Assembly: GCA_017938765.1 (NCBI GenBank) | Contig: JAGBAX010000022.1 | Coordinates: 50,538-114,537 of the forward strand | Length of the DNA: 64,000 nucleotides | From: Alistipes sp. | GTDB lineage: Bacteria; Bacteroidota; Bacteroidia; Bacteroidales; Rikenellaceae | Reading direction: 5' to 3' | Shown: positions 16,663 to 25,117 of the stretch, piece after piece | Layout of the letters: each line of letters starts with the position of its first letter | Numbering within the stretch: position 1 is the first letter of the stretch | Made by a program: the position numbers and the translations under genes | Notes under the pieces: generated by a model | What the model was told of the DNA's origin: nothing | The model's database searches: none | Seen by the model: the letters and a program-made list of their open reading frames with translations, nothing else

Positions 16663-18897
16663 ATGAAGCGTTTTCTAACCCTTTTTATCGCCGCGACAAT
16701 TGCACTTTGCGCCTCTGCAGAGGGTGTGATTAAGCAGAGTATCATTATTGATAAAAGTACCTTCCGCCCAGTGCAGACAGATCAGCTAACAGGTGTTAAT
16801 ATAGACCCTATTAGACCAGACCTCTCTCGCCGTCCGTGTGCCAGAATAAAGATTTTCTTCCACCAGATGACCCGCGAGCAGATGGGGCTGTTAGAGGCTA
16901 TATACCCATCTGGAAGCATTCAGGGAACAAAGTGTAAGGTTGCCGAGGGAAACACAGTACTTATCCTTGAGATGACCGCAAAGCCTGCAACAAAGTTCTA
17001 CCTTACTCACCCAAAATTTGGCACATCTAACGAGGTGGAGTTTAACCTTGAGGGGAATAAAGAGTATCAACTTGAGGCTACGCTCAATAAGCAGCTGACG
17101 ATTAACATCGCCTCAAATGTTGAGGGTGCAAGCGTATATCTTAACAATGAGTTTAAGGGAACTACCGCAGCGCCAAATAACATCTGCACTATTGCAGACC
17201 TCTTTCAGGGCACATACGACCTGCGTTTAGAGTATGGCGACCGCAAGTCAGAGTCTAAGATTGAGGTTATTGATGGTAGCAATATCTACTTCCGCCTTGA
17301 TATTGACGATACAGCGCCAGTATATCAGTATCTTGTTATCAACACCAACCCAAAGAGCGCCCTTGTAGAGATTGACGGCAAGAGCATCCAGCGTAAAAAT
17401 GGTAAGGTCGAGGTCAGACTAACAAAGGGAGTGCATAACTACCGAATCTCTGCCGACGACTACTATACTACAGTGGATACTGTGGTGCTTGATGGTAGCA
17501 GAACGCGCACTATGGAGGTTGCGCTAAACCCCGCCTTTGGATTTCTGAAGGTTGAACACGCCTCTGAACTTAAGGGCGCAGAGGTCTATGTAAACAACCG
17601 TTTGCGCGGTACACTGCCACTGGAGAAGCCTATTCCAGTAAAGAGCGGACAGGCCGATGTGCGTATTGTTAAGAACCTCTATCACGACTATAATACCACT
17701 CTTGAGGTGGCTGATAACCAGACATATACACTCAAGGCAGACCTTGTTCCAAACTTCGCCGAGGTGACAATTACAACAGACGCGACTACAGAAATCTGGA
17801 TTGATGGTCAGAAGCGTGGCACGGGTAAGTGGAGTGGAGAGCTTGAGATTGGCAAGTATACTATTGACTGCCAGAAGATGTCGCACGAGCCTGCACACCA
17901 CCTGCTCAGTGTTGTAGATACAAATCCTGTTTCGGTAAACTATAGTGCACTCAAGCCTATCTATGGCAGTTTGGATATCTCTTGTAATGTAGATGGGGCG
18001 AAGTACTACATTGACGACATTGAGATTGGTACACTTCCGTTTGTAGATAACGCTGTGCTTGTTGGTACTCGCACAATTAAAATCTATGCTGATGGGTATG
18101 ATACTTACACTGAGACTGTTACTATTGAGGCAGGAAGAATTACTACTGTAAATGCTGCGTTGACTGCTAAAAGGACATCAACGACAGTGAAAAGTTCAAG
18201 TGGCTCATATAGAGGTAGTAGTGAAAGAACTTCTCATTACAGTGGTAGAAGGTCTTACCATGATGGCAGTTTTGTCCAGCTTGGCTTTGGTTTTGACTGG
18301 GGTTTTGGCGGAGGAGGAATGTCCTTCAGTGTCCCTGTGGAGATGAGAATGGGTCGTGTTTGTCAGCTGGTTAACGGTTTTATAGGTGCTCGTTACAACT
18401 ATGCAAGTGTTAGGAGTGAAGAGAAGTATCAAGGCAATCCTCTATTCGCCGTACACCAGGTATCTCCGCTTGCCAAGCTCAGATTTAATGTGCGCCACTG
18501 GAATACATATGAGAGTTTCTATGTTGAGGCTGGTGGAATGTATAATTTGAATCTCTCTTCGCTTTATAAAACTAAAAATATAGCACAAGGTTCATCTTCT
18601 GCTTTGACATTTACTTCAGAGACGAAGTATAAGATAGAGGATGTTCTCAATAAGAGTTCAGTCTCTTGTATGGTTGCAGTGGGCTATGGTGCAAAATTGT
18701 GGGATATATCGCTATATGGCATCTATAATATCACTCCGACATTCAATGGCAATAGCCTATCTTCGTGGATAGTTTATGATGATGGATCCTATATTGCTAC
18801 GCTGGATGATTATGAGGATGTCCGTAAATTTATTGACTATCGTTTCAATATCGGTGTCTCAGTTAGAATCTACCTCTTCAGTGGATATGGAAAGTAG
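16663..18897 (+). CDS. Five-PEGA-domain outer-membrane protein
   Basis: The 744-residue protein has a signal peptide (MKRFLTLFIAATIALCASAEG). It then has five successive PEGA-type modules at roughly 143-205, 222-290, 292-360, 366-432 and 434-503, each with a (V/I)-x-(V/L/I)-(N/D)-(N/D/G)-x...G(T/K) signature such as VYLNNEFKGT, VYVNNRLRGT, IWIDGQKRGT and YYIDDIEIGT. A Ser/Arg-rich linker with RGSS and SYHDGS follows, and the C-terminal ~200 residues (FVQLGFGFDWGFGGGGMSFSVPVEMRMG ... FNIGVSVRIYLFSGYGK) look like an outer-membrane beta barrel ending in an aromatic-rich strand. It is probably surface or envelope anchored. It is co-transcribed with the LPP20-like gene. Confidence 0.8.
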   Translation: MKRFLTLFIAATIALCASAEGVIKQSIIIDKSTFRPVQTDQLTGVNIDPIRPDLSRRPCARIKIFFHQMTREQMGLLEAIYPSGSIQGTKCKVAEGNTVLILEMTAKPATKFYLTHPKFGTSNEVEFNLEGNKEYQLEATLNKQLTINIASNVEGASVYLNNEFKGTTAAPNNICTIADLFQGTYDLRLEYGDRKSESKIEVIDGSNIYFRLDIDDTAPVYQYLVINTNPKSALVEIDGKSIQRKNGKVEVRLTKGVHNYRISADDYYTTVDTVVLDGSRTRTMEVALNPAFGFLKVEHASELKGAEVYVNNRLRGTLPLEKPIPVKSGQADVRIVKNLYHDYNTTLEVADNQTYTLKADLVPNFAEVTITTDATTEIWIDGQKRGTGKWSGELEIGKYTIDCQKMSHEPAHHLLSVVDTNPVSVNYSALKPIYGSLDISCNVDGAKYYIDDIEIGTLPFVDNAVLVGTRTIKIYADGYDTYTETVTIEAGRITTVNAALTAKRTSTTVKSSSGSYRGSSERTSHYSGRRSYHDGSFVQLGFGFDWGFGGGGMSFSVPVEMRMGRVCQLVNGFIGARYNYASVRSEEKYQGNPLFAVHQVSPLAKLRFNVRHWNTYESFYVEAGGMYNLNLSSLYKTKNIAQGSSSALTFTSETKYKIEDVLNKSSVSCMVAVGYGAKLWDISLYGIYNITPTFNGNSLSSWIVYDDGSYIATLDDYEDVRKFIDYRFNIGVSVRIYLFSGYGK

Positions 18898-18932
18898 AGC
18901 GAATAGCGGACTATTTGGTGTGCAAGTAAATG

Positions 18933-18963
18933 AAAACGGCTCCAACAAGGAGCCGTTTTTATT
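18933..18963. terminator. Bidirectional terminator between the PEGA gene and an AraC gene
   Basis: AAAACGGCTCC and GGAGCCGTTTT arms with a 5-nt loop are followed by T-runs in both directions. The leftward arm overlaps the stop codon of the convergent AraC gene. Confidence 0.9.
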
Positions 18964-19990
18964 ATTTAGTCTCACTCTTGCGAGGACGACCTCGGCGGCG
19001 AGGTGTCTCTGCGCTCTCCGCAGAGCTTGCTTTGGTTGAGGCGCTCTGGCGACGTGCGCGGTCAAGATTCTTCTTTACATCCTCAAGCGTTGTTACAACG
19101 CCGAGGTGGCTACGGCGACGCAGTGTGCGTGGCGTGTCACCCAAGAACTTACGGCAGAAGAGCGAGAAGTGTCCGTGACTGGTAAAGCCATACTTCTTAA
19201 TAATGCTCTTGATAGGTATAGATGTGTCATTGAGTAGCGCGGCAATCTCTACGGCGCGGTTCTGCTGCATCCATACATATGGAGTCTGGTCAAAGTACTG
19301 ACCAAAGAGTAGCTTGAAGTGTGACAGACTATGTCCGCACATCTTTGCCAATGCCTCGACATTTTTGGCATTTGGAGCGTTGTTTTCTACAAGTGTGCGG
19401 AACGACATATTGTTGTTAAACATGCTGTAGAAAGTACGCAGGAAGATTTCGCGAGAGTAGAAGTGGCGGAAGATGACAAACATCTCCTCAATCTTTGCGC
19501 GGTGCATAGCCATTGTATTGACGTTGTGCTCCAAGAAGAAGACTACAGAGTCAACAAAGCCTCCAAAGATATTAACCATAGGTATAGCTGTAAACTTGTA
19601 GTTAATCTTTGAGACCTCAGCGGCTATAGAGCGATATGTATCGCCCTCGGCTGTAAGGGGGCCTGTGACAAAACGAGCAATAAGCAGTGAGCACTCCTCC
19701 TCAGCTACCATAGTATAACTATGCGCGCGCGAGAGGAACAAAATGTGTGACTCTCTGACTGAATAGTCAGTTCTCTCTACAGAAGAGATTGTGAAGCGAC
19801 CGCTTCGGAGGAACAGCAGACGATTTGCATCATCTGGGTTAATAACCAATGTTTCGCCGGCTTTAATGGTACTTAAGTAAAATCCCGGCTCGGGCAATTG
19901 TGAATTAGACGAGCAGGAAGTGGAACATAAATTGTTCGTCAATTTCATAAAATATGTTTTTTTGTGGTTCAGGAAATCGTAGCACTTCAA
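18962..19990 (-). CDS. AraC-family regulator with an AT-hook-like C-terminal tail
   Basis: The 342-residue protein has an N-terminal ligand or oligomerisation region (about 20-130, cupin-like strands) and an AraC-type double HTH at about 205-295 (VEALAKMCGHSLSHFKLLFGQYFDQTPYVWM ... IIKKYGFTSHGHFSLFCRKFLGDTP). After the HTH there is a ~50-residue basic tail ending TPRRRGRPRKSETK, which contains the AT-hook core RGRP. The start could be at 19990 or at the internal Met 19948 (MKLTNNLC); the latter has a cleaner local context. The neighbouring divergent AraC gene at 20316 suggests a regulatory pair, but no target is evident. Confidence 0.85.
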   Translation of the reverse strand: MKCYDFLNHKKTYFMKLTNNLCSTSCSSNSQLPEPGFYLSTIKAGETLVINPDDANRLLFLRSGRFTISSVERTDYSVRESHILFLSRAHSYTMVAEEECSLLIARFVTGPLTAEGDTYRSIAAEVSKINYKFTAIPMVNIFGGFVDSVVFFLEHNVNTMAMHRAKIEEMFVIFRHFYSREIFLRTFYSMFNNNMSFRTLVENNAPNAKNVEALAKMCGHSLSHFKLLFGQYFDQTPYVWMQQNRAVEIAALLNDTSIPIKSIIKKYGFTSHGHFSLFCRKFLGDTPRTLRRRSHLGVVTTLEDVKKNLDRARRQSASTKASSAESAETPRRRGRPRKSETK

Positions 19991-20315
19991 GAGCGCACCA
20001 CTTAAGAGCTACCGTTTCCCACCACGAAAATAGTGACAAATTTTCATATAAACAAAAAATAAAAATAAAAAAATGCAACACTTTTTTCGTAAAGTGCTGC
20101 AATTCAGCGGTAAAACGAAAGTGAATAAATGAATATCTTGTCGGTTATAGATGAGTCAAATACATTTTTTTGTTATATTACTCTCTTGCCACGCTACATT
20201 TTTTTTGATTGAAAAGTTTGGTAAAACCTCTTGTAAGATAGATACCGTTTTTTCTTTACAAATTTTCAATTTTTCTGAAAAAAGTCTACCTTTGTTGTCA
20301 AAATCGGAATAGTTT
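19991..20315. other. Divergent AT-rich regulatory region between two AraC genes
   Basis: The 325-bp region contains no ORF. An inverted repeat GCA-a-CACTTT / AAAGTG-c-TGC at 20076-20101 may be an operator or terminator-like hairpin. A -7 box TACCTTTG at 20287-20294 faces the rightward AraC gene. Confidence 0.5.
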
Positions 20316-21185
20316 ATGGAGATTGTGAATATTCAGCGCGACCTGATGGAGGTCCCTTTTGTTGGTAAGCAGGATGTGGGCGTAAAGGTTGCCCTTTTTG
20401 ACAAGGGTGTCTCGGCAGAGTTGCCTACAGCCGACATCCGCGAGGGTTTTGTGCTTATCTGCCATAGCGGGACAGCTCTGTTTGACTATGCGCATAAGTC
20501 GCATACAGCACACGCCCGCGACATTATTATTGTCTTTCCGGGCGATATCTACTCGCTAACAAGCGCTTCGGCAGACTTTACAGCCTCGTGGGTCAGCTTT
20601 ACACCGCAGGTGATGGATGAGGTGCTGTATAATTTCCCTACATCATTCTTTAGTCATATTGCCGACCATCCAATATACAATCTCTCTGATAATGAGGAGT
20701 ATACAAACCGTATTGAGTATCTAAAACTGCTCTATGCACGGCTTGCAGACCAGAGTAATATCTGTCGTTATGAGATTGTGATGGCCTTTCTTCGCTCGTT
20801 GTTTATGGAGATTCTCAACCGCATTGTGCGCAATTTTAGCATTGATACTTCCGAGCCTAAGCATCGCCGAAGGCTGCTTGATGAGTTTGTGAATAGGGTA
20901 AACTCTACTCCGCAGTGTCGCGAGGTGGCATACTTTGCCGAGTTGCTCTGCATAACGCCTAAATATCTCTCCGCTATTGTTGCCGACGGCACGGGTTTTA
21001 CCGCCAAGGAGTTTATTGACCGCGCGGCAATAACTGCGATAAAGCAGCTTCTGCGAACTACAGACCTATCGGTAAAGCAGATTGCCGAAAGGCTTGACTT
21101 TTCGGGTAGTGGCAACCTCTGTAGGTTCTTCAAAACTAACACTGGAATAACCATTTCCGACTTCAAACGGGAGCTGAAAGGGTAG
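20316..21185 (+). CDS. AraC-family transcriptional regulator
   Basis: The 289-residue protein has an N-terminal cupin-type sensing domain (residues ~1-160; GVKVALFDKG, HTAHARDIIIVFPGDIY) and a C-terminal AraC HTH (REVAYFAELLCITPKYLSAIVADGTGFTAKEFIDR ... VKQIAERLDFSGSGNLCRFFKTNTGITISDFKREL). It is likely a sugar- or signal-responsive activator. The rhaA/rhaB genes lie about 2 kb downstream on the other strand and lack a linked regulator, but this location alone does not make it RhaR. A -7 box TACCTTTG lies 22 nt upstream of the ATG. Confidence 0.88.
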   Translation: MEIVNIQRDLMEVPFVGKQDVGVKVALFDKGVSAELPTADIREGFVLICHSGTALFDYAHKSHTAHARDIIIVFPGDIYSLTSASADFTASWVSFTPQVMDEVLYNFPTSFFSHIADHPIYNLSDNEEYTNRIEYLKLLYARLADQSNICRYEIVMAFLRSLFMEILNRIVRNFSIDTSEPKHRRRLLDEFVNRVNSTPQCREVAYFAELLCITPKYLSAIVADGTGFTAKEFIDRAAITAIKQLLRTTDLSVKQIAERLDFSGSGNLCRFFKTNTGITISDFKRELKG

Positions 21186-21336
21186 TTTTTTTGGTCGGTT
21201 TACCGCCAAGAATGGTCACTTCACCGCTTGTTGTTAAATTAATTTTTTTGGTTGAAAACGGCGTTATAACACTGTTTCGGCACGATATTTGCCAATTTTG
21301 GCGCGAAAAGCGTAAATGTTGTTTAAGAAGTAAAAA

Positions 21337-21368
21337 TTTGGAAGTTTAGAAAAACATATATATCTTTG
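21337..21368 (+). promoter_or_regulatory. Promoter of the ECF sigma factor gene
   Basis: TTTG at 21337-21340 and TATCTTTG at 21361-21368 are separated by exactly 20 nt. The untranslated leader is about 85 nt and ends with AAAGGAG about 7 nt before the ATG, a strong Shine-Dalgarno site that is unusual in this phylum. Confidence 0.8.
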
Positions 21369-21456
21369 CAATACAAACTAATGTTAAACTCTTTAAACAC
21401 TTATTGCCTATAGGAAAAATTCTACTCTGAACAATTTTTTAAGAAAGGAGAAGAAT

Positions 21457-22041
21457 ATGAAAGCACAGAACTCAAGCGACCGCGAGTTGCTTAATAGTTA
21501 TCTGCTAGGCAATAAGAGTGCAATTTCCACTCTGATAGAAAAACATAACCGTCGTGTCCGCGACTACATCCGTATGATGGTTGGGGATAGCGATATTGCT
21601 GCCGATATTGCGCAGGAGACCTTTATTAAGGCTGTAAGCGTGATTGATGAGGGTCGTTATATTGACAAGGGAAAGTTCCTCTCTTGGGTGCTCCGCATCG
21701 CTCACAATAAGACTTTGGACTACTTCCGCTCACAGAAGAGTAACACATCTGTCAGCGAGTCCAGTGCAGGATACAATGTGCTGGGAACTATAAAGTATGC
21801 CGACAAGAGCATTGAGGATAGTATGATTAGTGAGCAGATTGACACTGACATCCGCGCCCTTGTAGAGCAACTGCCAGAGGAGCAGCGCGAGGTGGTTATG
21901 CTGCGCTACTACTCAGACCTCTCCTTCAAGGAGATTGCTGACCAGACTGGCGTAAGCATCAACACAGCACTGGGTCGTATGCGCTATGCGCTGATAAATC
22001 TGCGAAAGATGATAAAAGAGAGAAATTTGTCATTGAGCTAA
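21457..22041 (+). CDS. ECF-type RNA polymerase sigma factor
   Basis: The 194-residue protein contains sigma region 2 (about 25-90; DYIRMMVGDSDIAADIAQETFIKAV...FLSWVLRIAHNKTLDYFRSQ) and region 4 (about 130-190; LPEEQREVVMLRYYSDLSFKEIADQTGVSINTALGRMRYAL). No transmembrane anti-sigma gene follows. Instead there is a hairpin and a 41-codon ORF that resembles the first residues of a sigma factor. Its strong ribosome binding site and consensus promoter suggest steady expression rather than the tight control typical of ECF sigma/anti-sigma pairs. Confidence 0.9.
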   Translation: MKAQNSSDRELLNSYLLGNKSAISTLIEKHNRRVRDYIRMMVGDSDIAADIAQETFIKAVSVIDEGRYIDKGKFLSWVLRIAHNKTLDYFRSQKSNTSVSESSAGYNVLGTIKYADKSIEDSMISEQIDTDIRALVEQLPEEQREVVMLRYYSDLSFKEIADQTGVSINTALGRMRYALINLRKMIKERNLSLS

Positions 22042-22049
22042 CAATAAAA

Positions 22050-22103
22050 ACATAGGCATCGGCGTTTATTAAGTGACTCACTTATAAAACCGATTGCCTA
22101 TGT
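22050..22103 (+). repeat. Hairpin covering the start codon of the sigma-like mini-ORF
   Basis: ACATAGGCA-TCGG...AAGTGA pairs with TCACTT...CCGATTGCCTATGT over about 24 positions with small bulges. The 3' arm contains the ATG of the 41-codon ORF at 22100, so in RNA the start would be sequestered. It lies 9 nt after the sigma factor stop. Confidence 0.8.
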
Positions 22104-22225
22104 ATCAAATCGACCCTATGTATTGCATGAGCGATGAGAAGTTGTTGATGGATTATGTCATATGCGGTGATGCTGAATTGTTATACATCGACACCCTTCT
22201 TCGCGAAACAATAAACAGAGGCTAA
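22100..22225 (+). CDS. 41-residue ORF resembling a sigma-factor N-terminus
   Basis: The ORF reads MYQIDPMYC MSDEKLLMDYVICGDAELLY..., and part of it aligns with the start of the upstream sigma factor: SDEKLLMDYVICGD against SDRELLNSYLLGNK, then TLLRETINR against TLIEKHNRR. It ends inside the following terminator. It could be a decayed sigma paralogue, a tiny regulatory peptide, or chance. An internal ATG (MSDEKLL) would match the family start better. Translation is not proven. Confidence 0.4.
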   Translation: MYQIDPMYCMSDEKLLMDYVICGDAELLYIDTLLRETINRG

Positions 22226-22245
22226 CAAGCCTCTGTTTATTGTTT
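22206..22245. terminator. Bidirectional terminator, sigma locus / rhaA
   Basis: A perfect 17-bp stem AAACAATAAACAGAGGC / GCCTCTGTTTATTGTTT encloses a 6-nt loop. The rhaA stop codon begins at 22248 on the other side. Confidence 0.92.
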
Positions 22246-23496
22246 CTATCTCTTTGAGGTAACCTCTCGCTCATACTGCTGAATATCAGCAATAAAGCCC
22301 TCGCCCACAGGGACACTGTTTCGCAGACAGAACATATCCCAAACGGCGTTCCAAGGCATACTCTTGCTCTCCTCAAGCAGAGCCAGTCGCTCAAAGCCCT
22401 GACCATTTGCCTCATACTGGCGCAGCTGAGCAAGTGGCTCAAGCATCGCCTGAAGCAGGCACTTCTGTGTTGCGCGAGTGCCGATAACATATGCGCCAAT
22501 GCGGTTGATAGATGCGTCAAAGTAGTCCAAACCGATGTGTACTCTATCAAGGGCGTTGCAACGGACAATCTCCTTACACAAATCCATAGTCTCGTCGTTC
22601 ATAATTGTCACGTGGTCAGAGTCCCAACGCACTGGGCGGCTCACGTGGAGCATAACCTCTGGCACAAACAGCAGCAGTGACGAGAGCTTATCTGCCACGC
22701 TCTCGGTAGGGTGGAAGTGGCCGGTGTCAAGTGTAATAATCTTGTTGTGAGTAGCTCCGTAGCCGATGTAGAAGTCGTTTGAGCCGACAGTGTAGCTCTC
22801 AAGACCGATACCGAAGACCTTTGACTCTACGCAGTCCTTCATATTGTTGTACTGCTGTGCAAAAATCTGGTCCAGAGAGTCTTTCAACAGCTCGCGGTAG
22901 AGCATACGATTGACAGTAATGTCCTTACTGCCGTCGTGTACCCACAGATTCATAATACATGGGTCGCCCTGACGCACGCCCATATACTCGGCAATGGCAC
23001 GGCAACGCTTTGAGTGCTCAATCCAGAAGTCGCGGATAGCCTTATCTGGATTTGCCAGCGAGAGGTCGCCCGACTTTGGATGTGAGAATGATGTGGTGTT
23101 GAAGTCAAGGCGCATACCGTTCTCAAGACCCCACTCAATCCAGCTCTCAAAGTGCTTTGGCTCTACCTTGTCGCGGTCTACAAACACTCCGCCAAAGTCG
23201 CCATAAATCTCGTGTAGATTTAGTCGCTGGCGGCCAGGTATGAGCGATGATGCCTTAAGAATATCGGCGCGCAGCTCATCTATATTGCGAGCCTTGCCAG
23301 GATAGTTTCCCGTAGCCTGAATACCGCCCGTAAGCTCTCCACTCGCCTCAAAACCAGATACATCGTCTGCCTGCCAGCAGTGCATTGATATCTCAATCTT
23401 CTGCAACTGTGCAAGCACCTGCTCCACATCTATACCAAGCTCTGCATATCGCTCAACAGCAATATCGTAAGCCTGTTTAATTCTTGTCTCGTTCAT
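22246..23496 (-). CDS. rhaA: L-rhamnose isomerase
   Basis: This cytosolic enzyme converts L-rhamnose to L-rhamnulose. The 416-residue length matches the family. Motifs include SMHCWQADDVSGFE near residue 37, 'LNLHEIYGDFGG', the metal-site regions 'WVHDGSKDI' and 'TLDTGHFHPTE', and 'LDYFDASINRIGA'. It lies 7 nt downstream of rhaB, so both come from one leftward transcript. The aldolase and transporter of the pathway are not in the window. Confidence 0.97.
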   Translation of the reverse strand: MNETRIKQAYDIAVERYAELGIDVEQVLAQLQKIEISMHCWQADDVSGFEASGELTGGIQATGNYPGKARNIDELRADILKASSLIPGRQRLNLHEIYGDFGGVFVDRDKVEPKHFESWIEWGLENGMRLDFNTTSFSHPKSGDLSLANPDKAIRDFWIEHSKRCRAIAEYMGVRQGDPCIMNLWVHDGSKDITVNRMLYRELLKDSLDQIFAQQYNNMKDCVESKVFGIGLESYTVGSNDFYIGYGATHNKIITLDTGHFHPTESVADKLSSLLLFVPEVMLHVSRPVRWDSDHVTIMNDETMDLCKEIVRCNALDRVHIGLDYFDASINRIGAYVIGTRATQKCLLQAMLEPLAQLRQYEANGQGFERLALLEESKSMPWNAVWDMFCLRNSVPVGEGFIADIQQYEREVTSKR

Positions 23497-23503
23497 AGGT
23501 TTA

Positions 23504-24988
23504 TTATTTTAGGTCTGTTCTATAAATTTGTATAAATCTACTGTATGCCTCGCTCCACGCCTCTGCGTTTTGAGGTGTGAAAGTCTCTGTAGTAATAGAG
23601 TTGCGGATAATCGCGCGAGCCTCTGCCACAGAGCCAACAACACCTGCACCTACGGCCTGCATCATTATGTTTCCGATAGCCGTAGCCTCCGAAGGGCCTG
23701 CAACAACACGCTTGCCCGTAGCATTTGCCGTATACTGGTTCAGCAGGGCATTCTTTGAGCCGCCACCGATAATGTTGAGGGTCTGAATAGCAAATGGAGC
23801 CATGCTCTCAAGTATCTCAAGCACCTGACGGTAACGCAGGGCAAGACTCTCAAATATCGTGCGGACAATCTGCTTGTCGCTCTTTGGTGCTGCTTGACCA
23901 GTTTGGGCGCAGAAAGTCTCTATCGCCGCGAGCATAGAGTCTGGGTTGGCAAAAATGTCATCATCGGGGTTGATAAAGCACTGGAAAGGCTCTGCACTCT
24001 GAGCCATAGCGACAATCTCTGGGTAAGAGTACTCCTTGCCCTGACGGCTCCACTCCTTGCGGCACTGCTCAAGAATCCACATTCCGCAGATATTCTTCAA
24101 AAAGCGGGTTGTGCCCTCTACGCCACCCTCGTTTGTAAAGTTATGGCGCATAGACTCCTCTGTAATTATCGGCGAGCGGGTCTCAATGCCCATCAGCGAC
24201 CAAGTGCCAGAGGAGAGGTAGGCGAAGTTCTCTCTCTCTACGGGCACTGCCATAACTGCCGAGGCGGTGTCGTGCCCTGCTACGGCGACAACATCAACCT
24301 CGCCAATGCCCGTCTGAGCAGCAATGGTAGGGTTGATTTTGCCGATAACGCATCCTGGTAGGGTTGGCTCAAGCAGAATATCGCTCTTTACGCCCGCAGT
24401 GGTAAGCAACTCTCTATCCCACATCTGTGTGCGTGGGTCAAGGCACTGCGATGTGGAGGCTATGGTATACTCGCAAATCTGTTTGCCTGTAAGCATATAA
24501 CTCAGCGCATCTGGTATAAAGAGCAGCCTATCTGCTTGAACAACAGGACTATATCCCTCTTTTACAGCTGCGTAAATCTGGAATAGGGTATTGAAGTTCA
24601 TCACCTGAATGCCCGTCTTGCTGTAGACCTGCTCGCGCGGAATAAGCTCAAAAAACTGCTCTGGCGCACCGTTAGTATATGGGTCACGATATGCGCGTGG
24701 CATACCGAGCAGAGAGCCATCCTTGCCAATAGGCACTACATCCACACCCCAAGTGTCAATGCCCACAGAGTCGGGGCGAATACCCCGCTTGGCGCAGAGA
24801 GCAAGTCCCTCTACGATATGCTCATACAGAGACAGAATGTTCCAGTAGTACTTGCCATTTACTGCCGTAATACCGTTACCAAATCGGGTAAGCTCCTCAA
24901 CCTCTACGCGACCGTCACGTAGAGTACCTAAAAGTGTGCGACCAGATGTTGCACCGAGGTCAAATGCCAGAAAGTTAGAGTGTTTCAT
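23504..24988 (-). CDS. rhaB: Rhamnulokinase
   Basis: This FGGY-family kinase phosphorylates L-rhamnulose at O-1. The 494-residue protein starts MKHSNFLAFDLGATSGR, the family phosphate-binding motif, and has 'GIDTWGVDVVP', 'AGHDTASAV' and 'IGGGSKNALLNQYTANATGK' in the C-terminal half. It is the first gene of the rhaB-rhaA operon. The only consensus -7 box adjacent to it leaves almost no 5' untranslated leader. Confidence 0.97.
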   Translation of the reverse strand: MKHSNFLAFDLGATSGRTLLGTLRDGRVEVEELTRFGNGITAVNGKYYWNILSLYEHIVEGLALCAKRGIRPDSVGIDTWGVDVVPIGKDGSLLGMPRAYRDPYTNGAPEQFFELIPREQVYSKTGIQVMNFNTLFQIYAAVKEGYSPVVQADRLLFIPDALSYMLTGKQICEYTIASTSQCLDPRTQMWDRELLTTAGVKSDILLEPTLPGCVIGKINPTIAAQTGIGEVDVVAVAGHDTASAVMAVPVERENFAYLSSGTWSLMGIETRSPIITEESMRHNFTNEGGVEGTTRFLKNICGMWILEQCRKEWSRQGKEYSYPEIVAMAQSAEPFQCFINPDDDIFANPDSMLAAIETFCAQTGQAAPKSDKQIVRTIFESLALRYRQVLEILESMAPFAIQTLNIIGGGSKNALLNQYTANATGKRVVAGPSEATAIGNIMMQAVGAGVVGSVAEARAIIRNSITTETFTPQNAEAWSEAYSRFIQIYRTDLK

Positions 24989-24992
24989 ACTA

Positions 24993-25000
24993 CAAATTTA
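24993..25000 (-). promoter_or_regulatory. -7 box of rhaBA close to the start codon
   Basis: TAAATTTG on the minus strand lies only 4 nt before the ATG. A second candidate, TATTTTTG, is at 25040-25033. If the nearer box is used, the mRNA is leaderless or nearly so. Confidence 0.5.
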
Positions 25001-25117
25001 TAAATATTTTTGCTGAAAGTCAATTGATTGTTCAAAAATATTGGTGATAGCTGCAGAGCATTCGAGAAATTGTTGTAATTTTGTGGCAGAAACAAAACAA
25101 ATTAATATCAGAATAGA

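Noticed and set aside
20316-21185. Naming the AraC gene rhaR or rhaS
   Set aside because: It is about 2 kb away, separated by a sigma factor gene, and no binding site linking it to rhaBA was identified.
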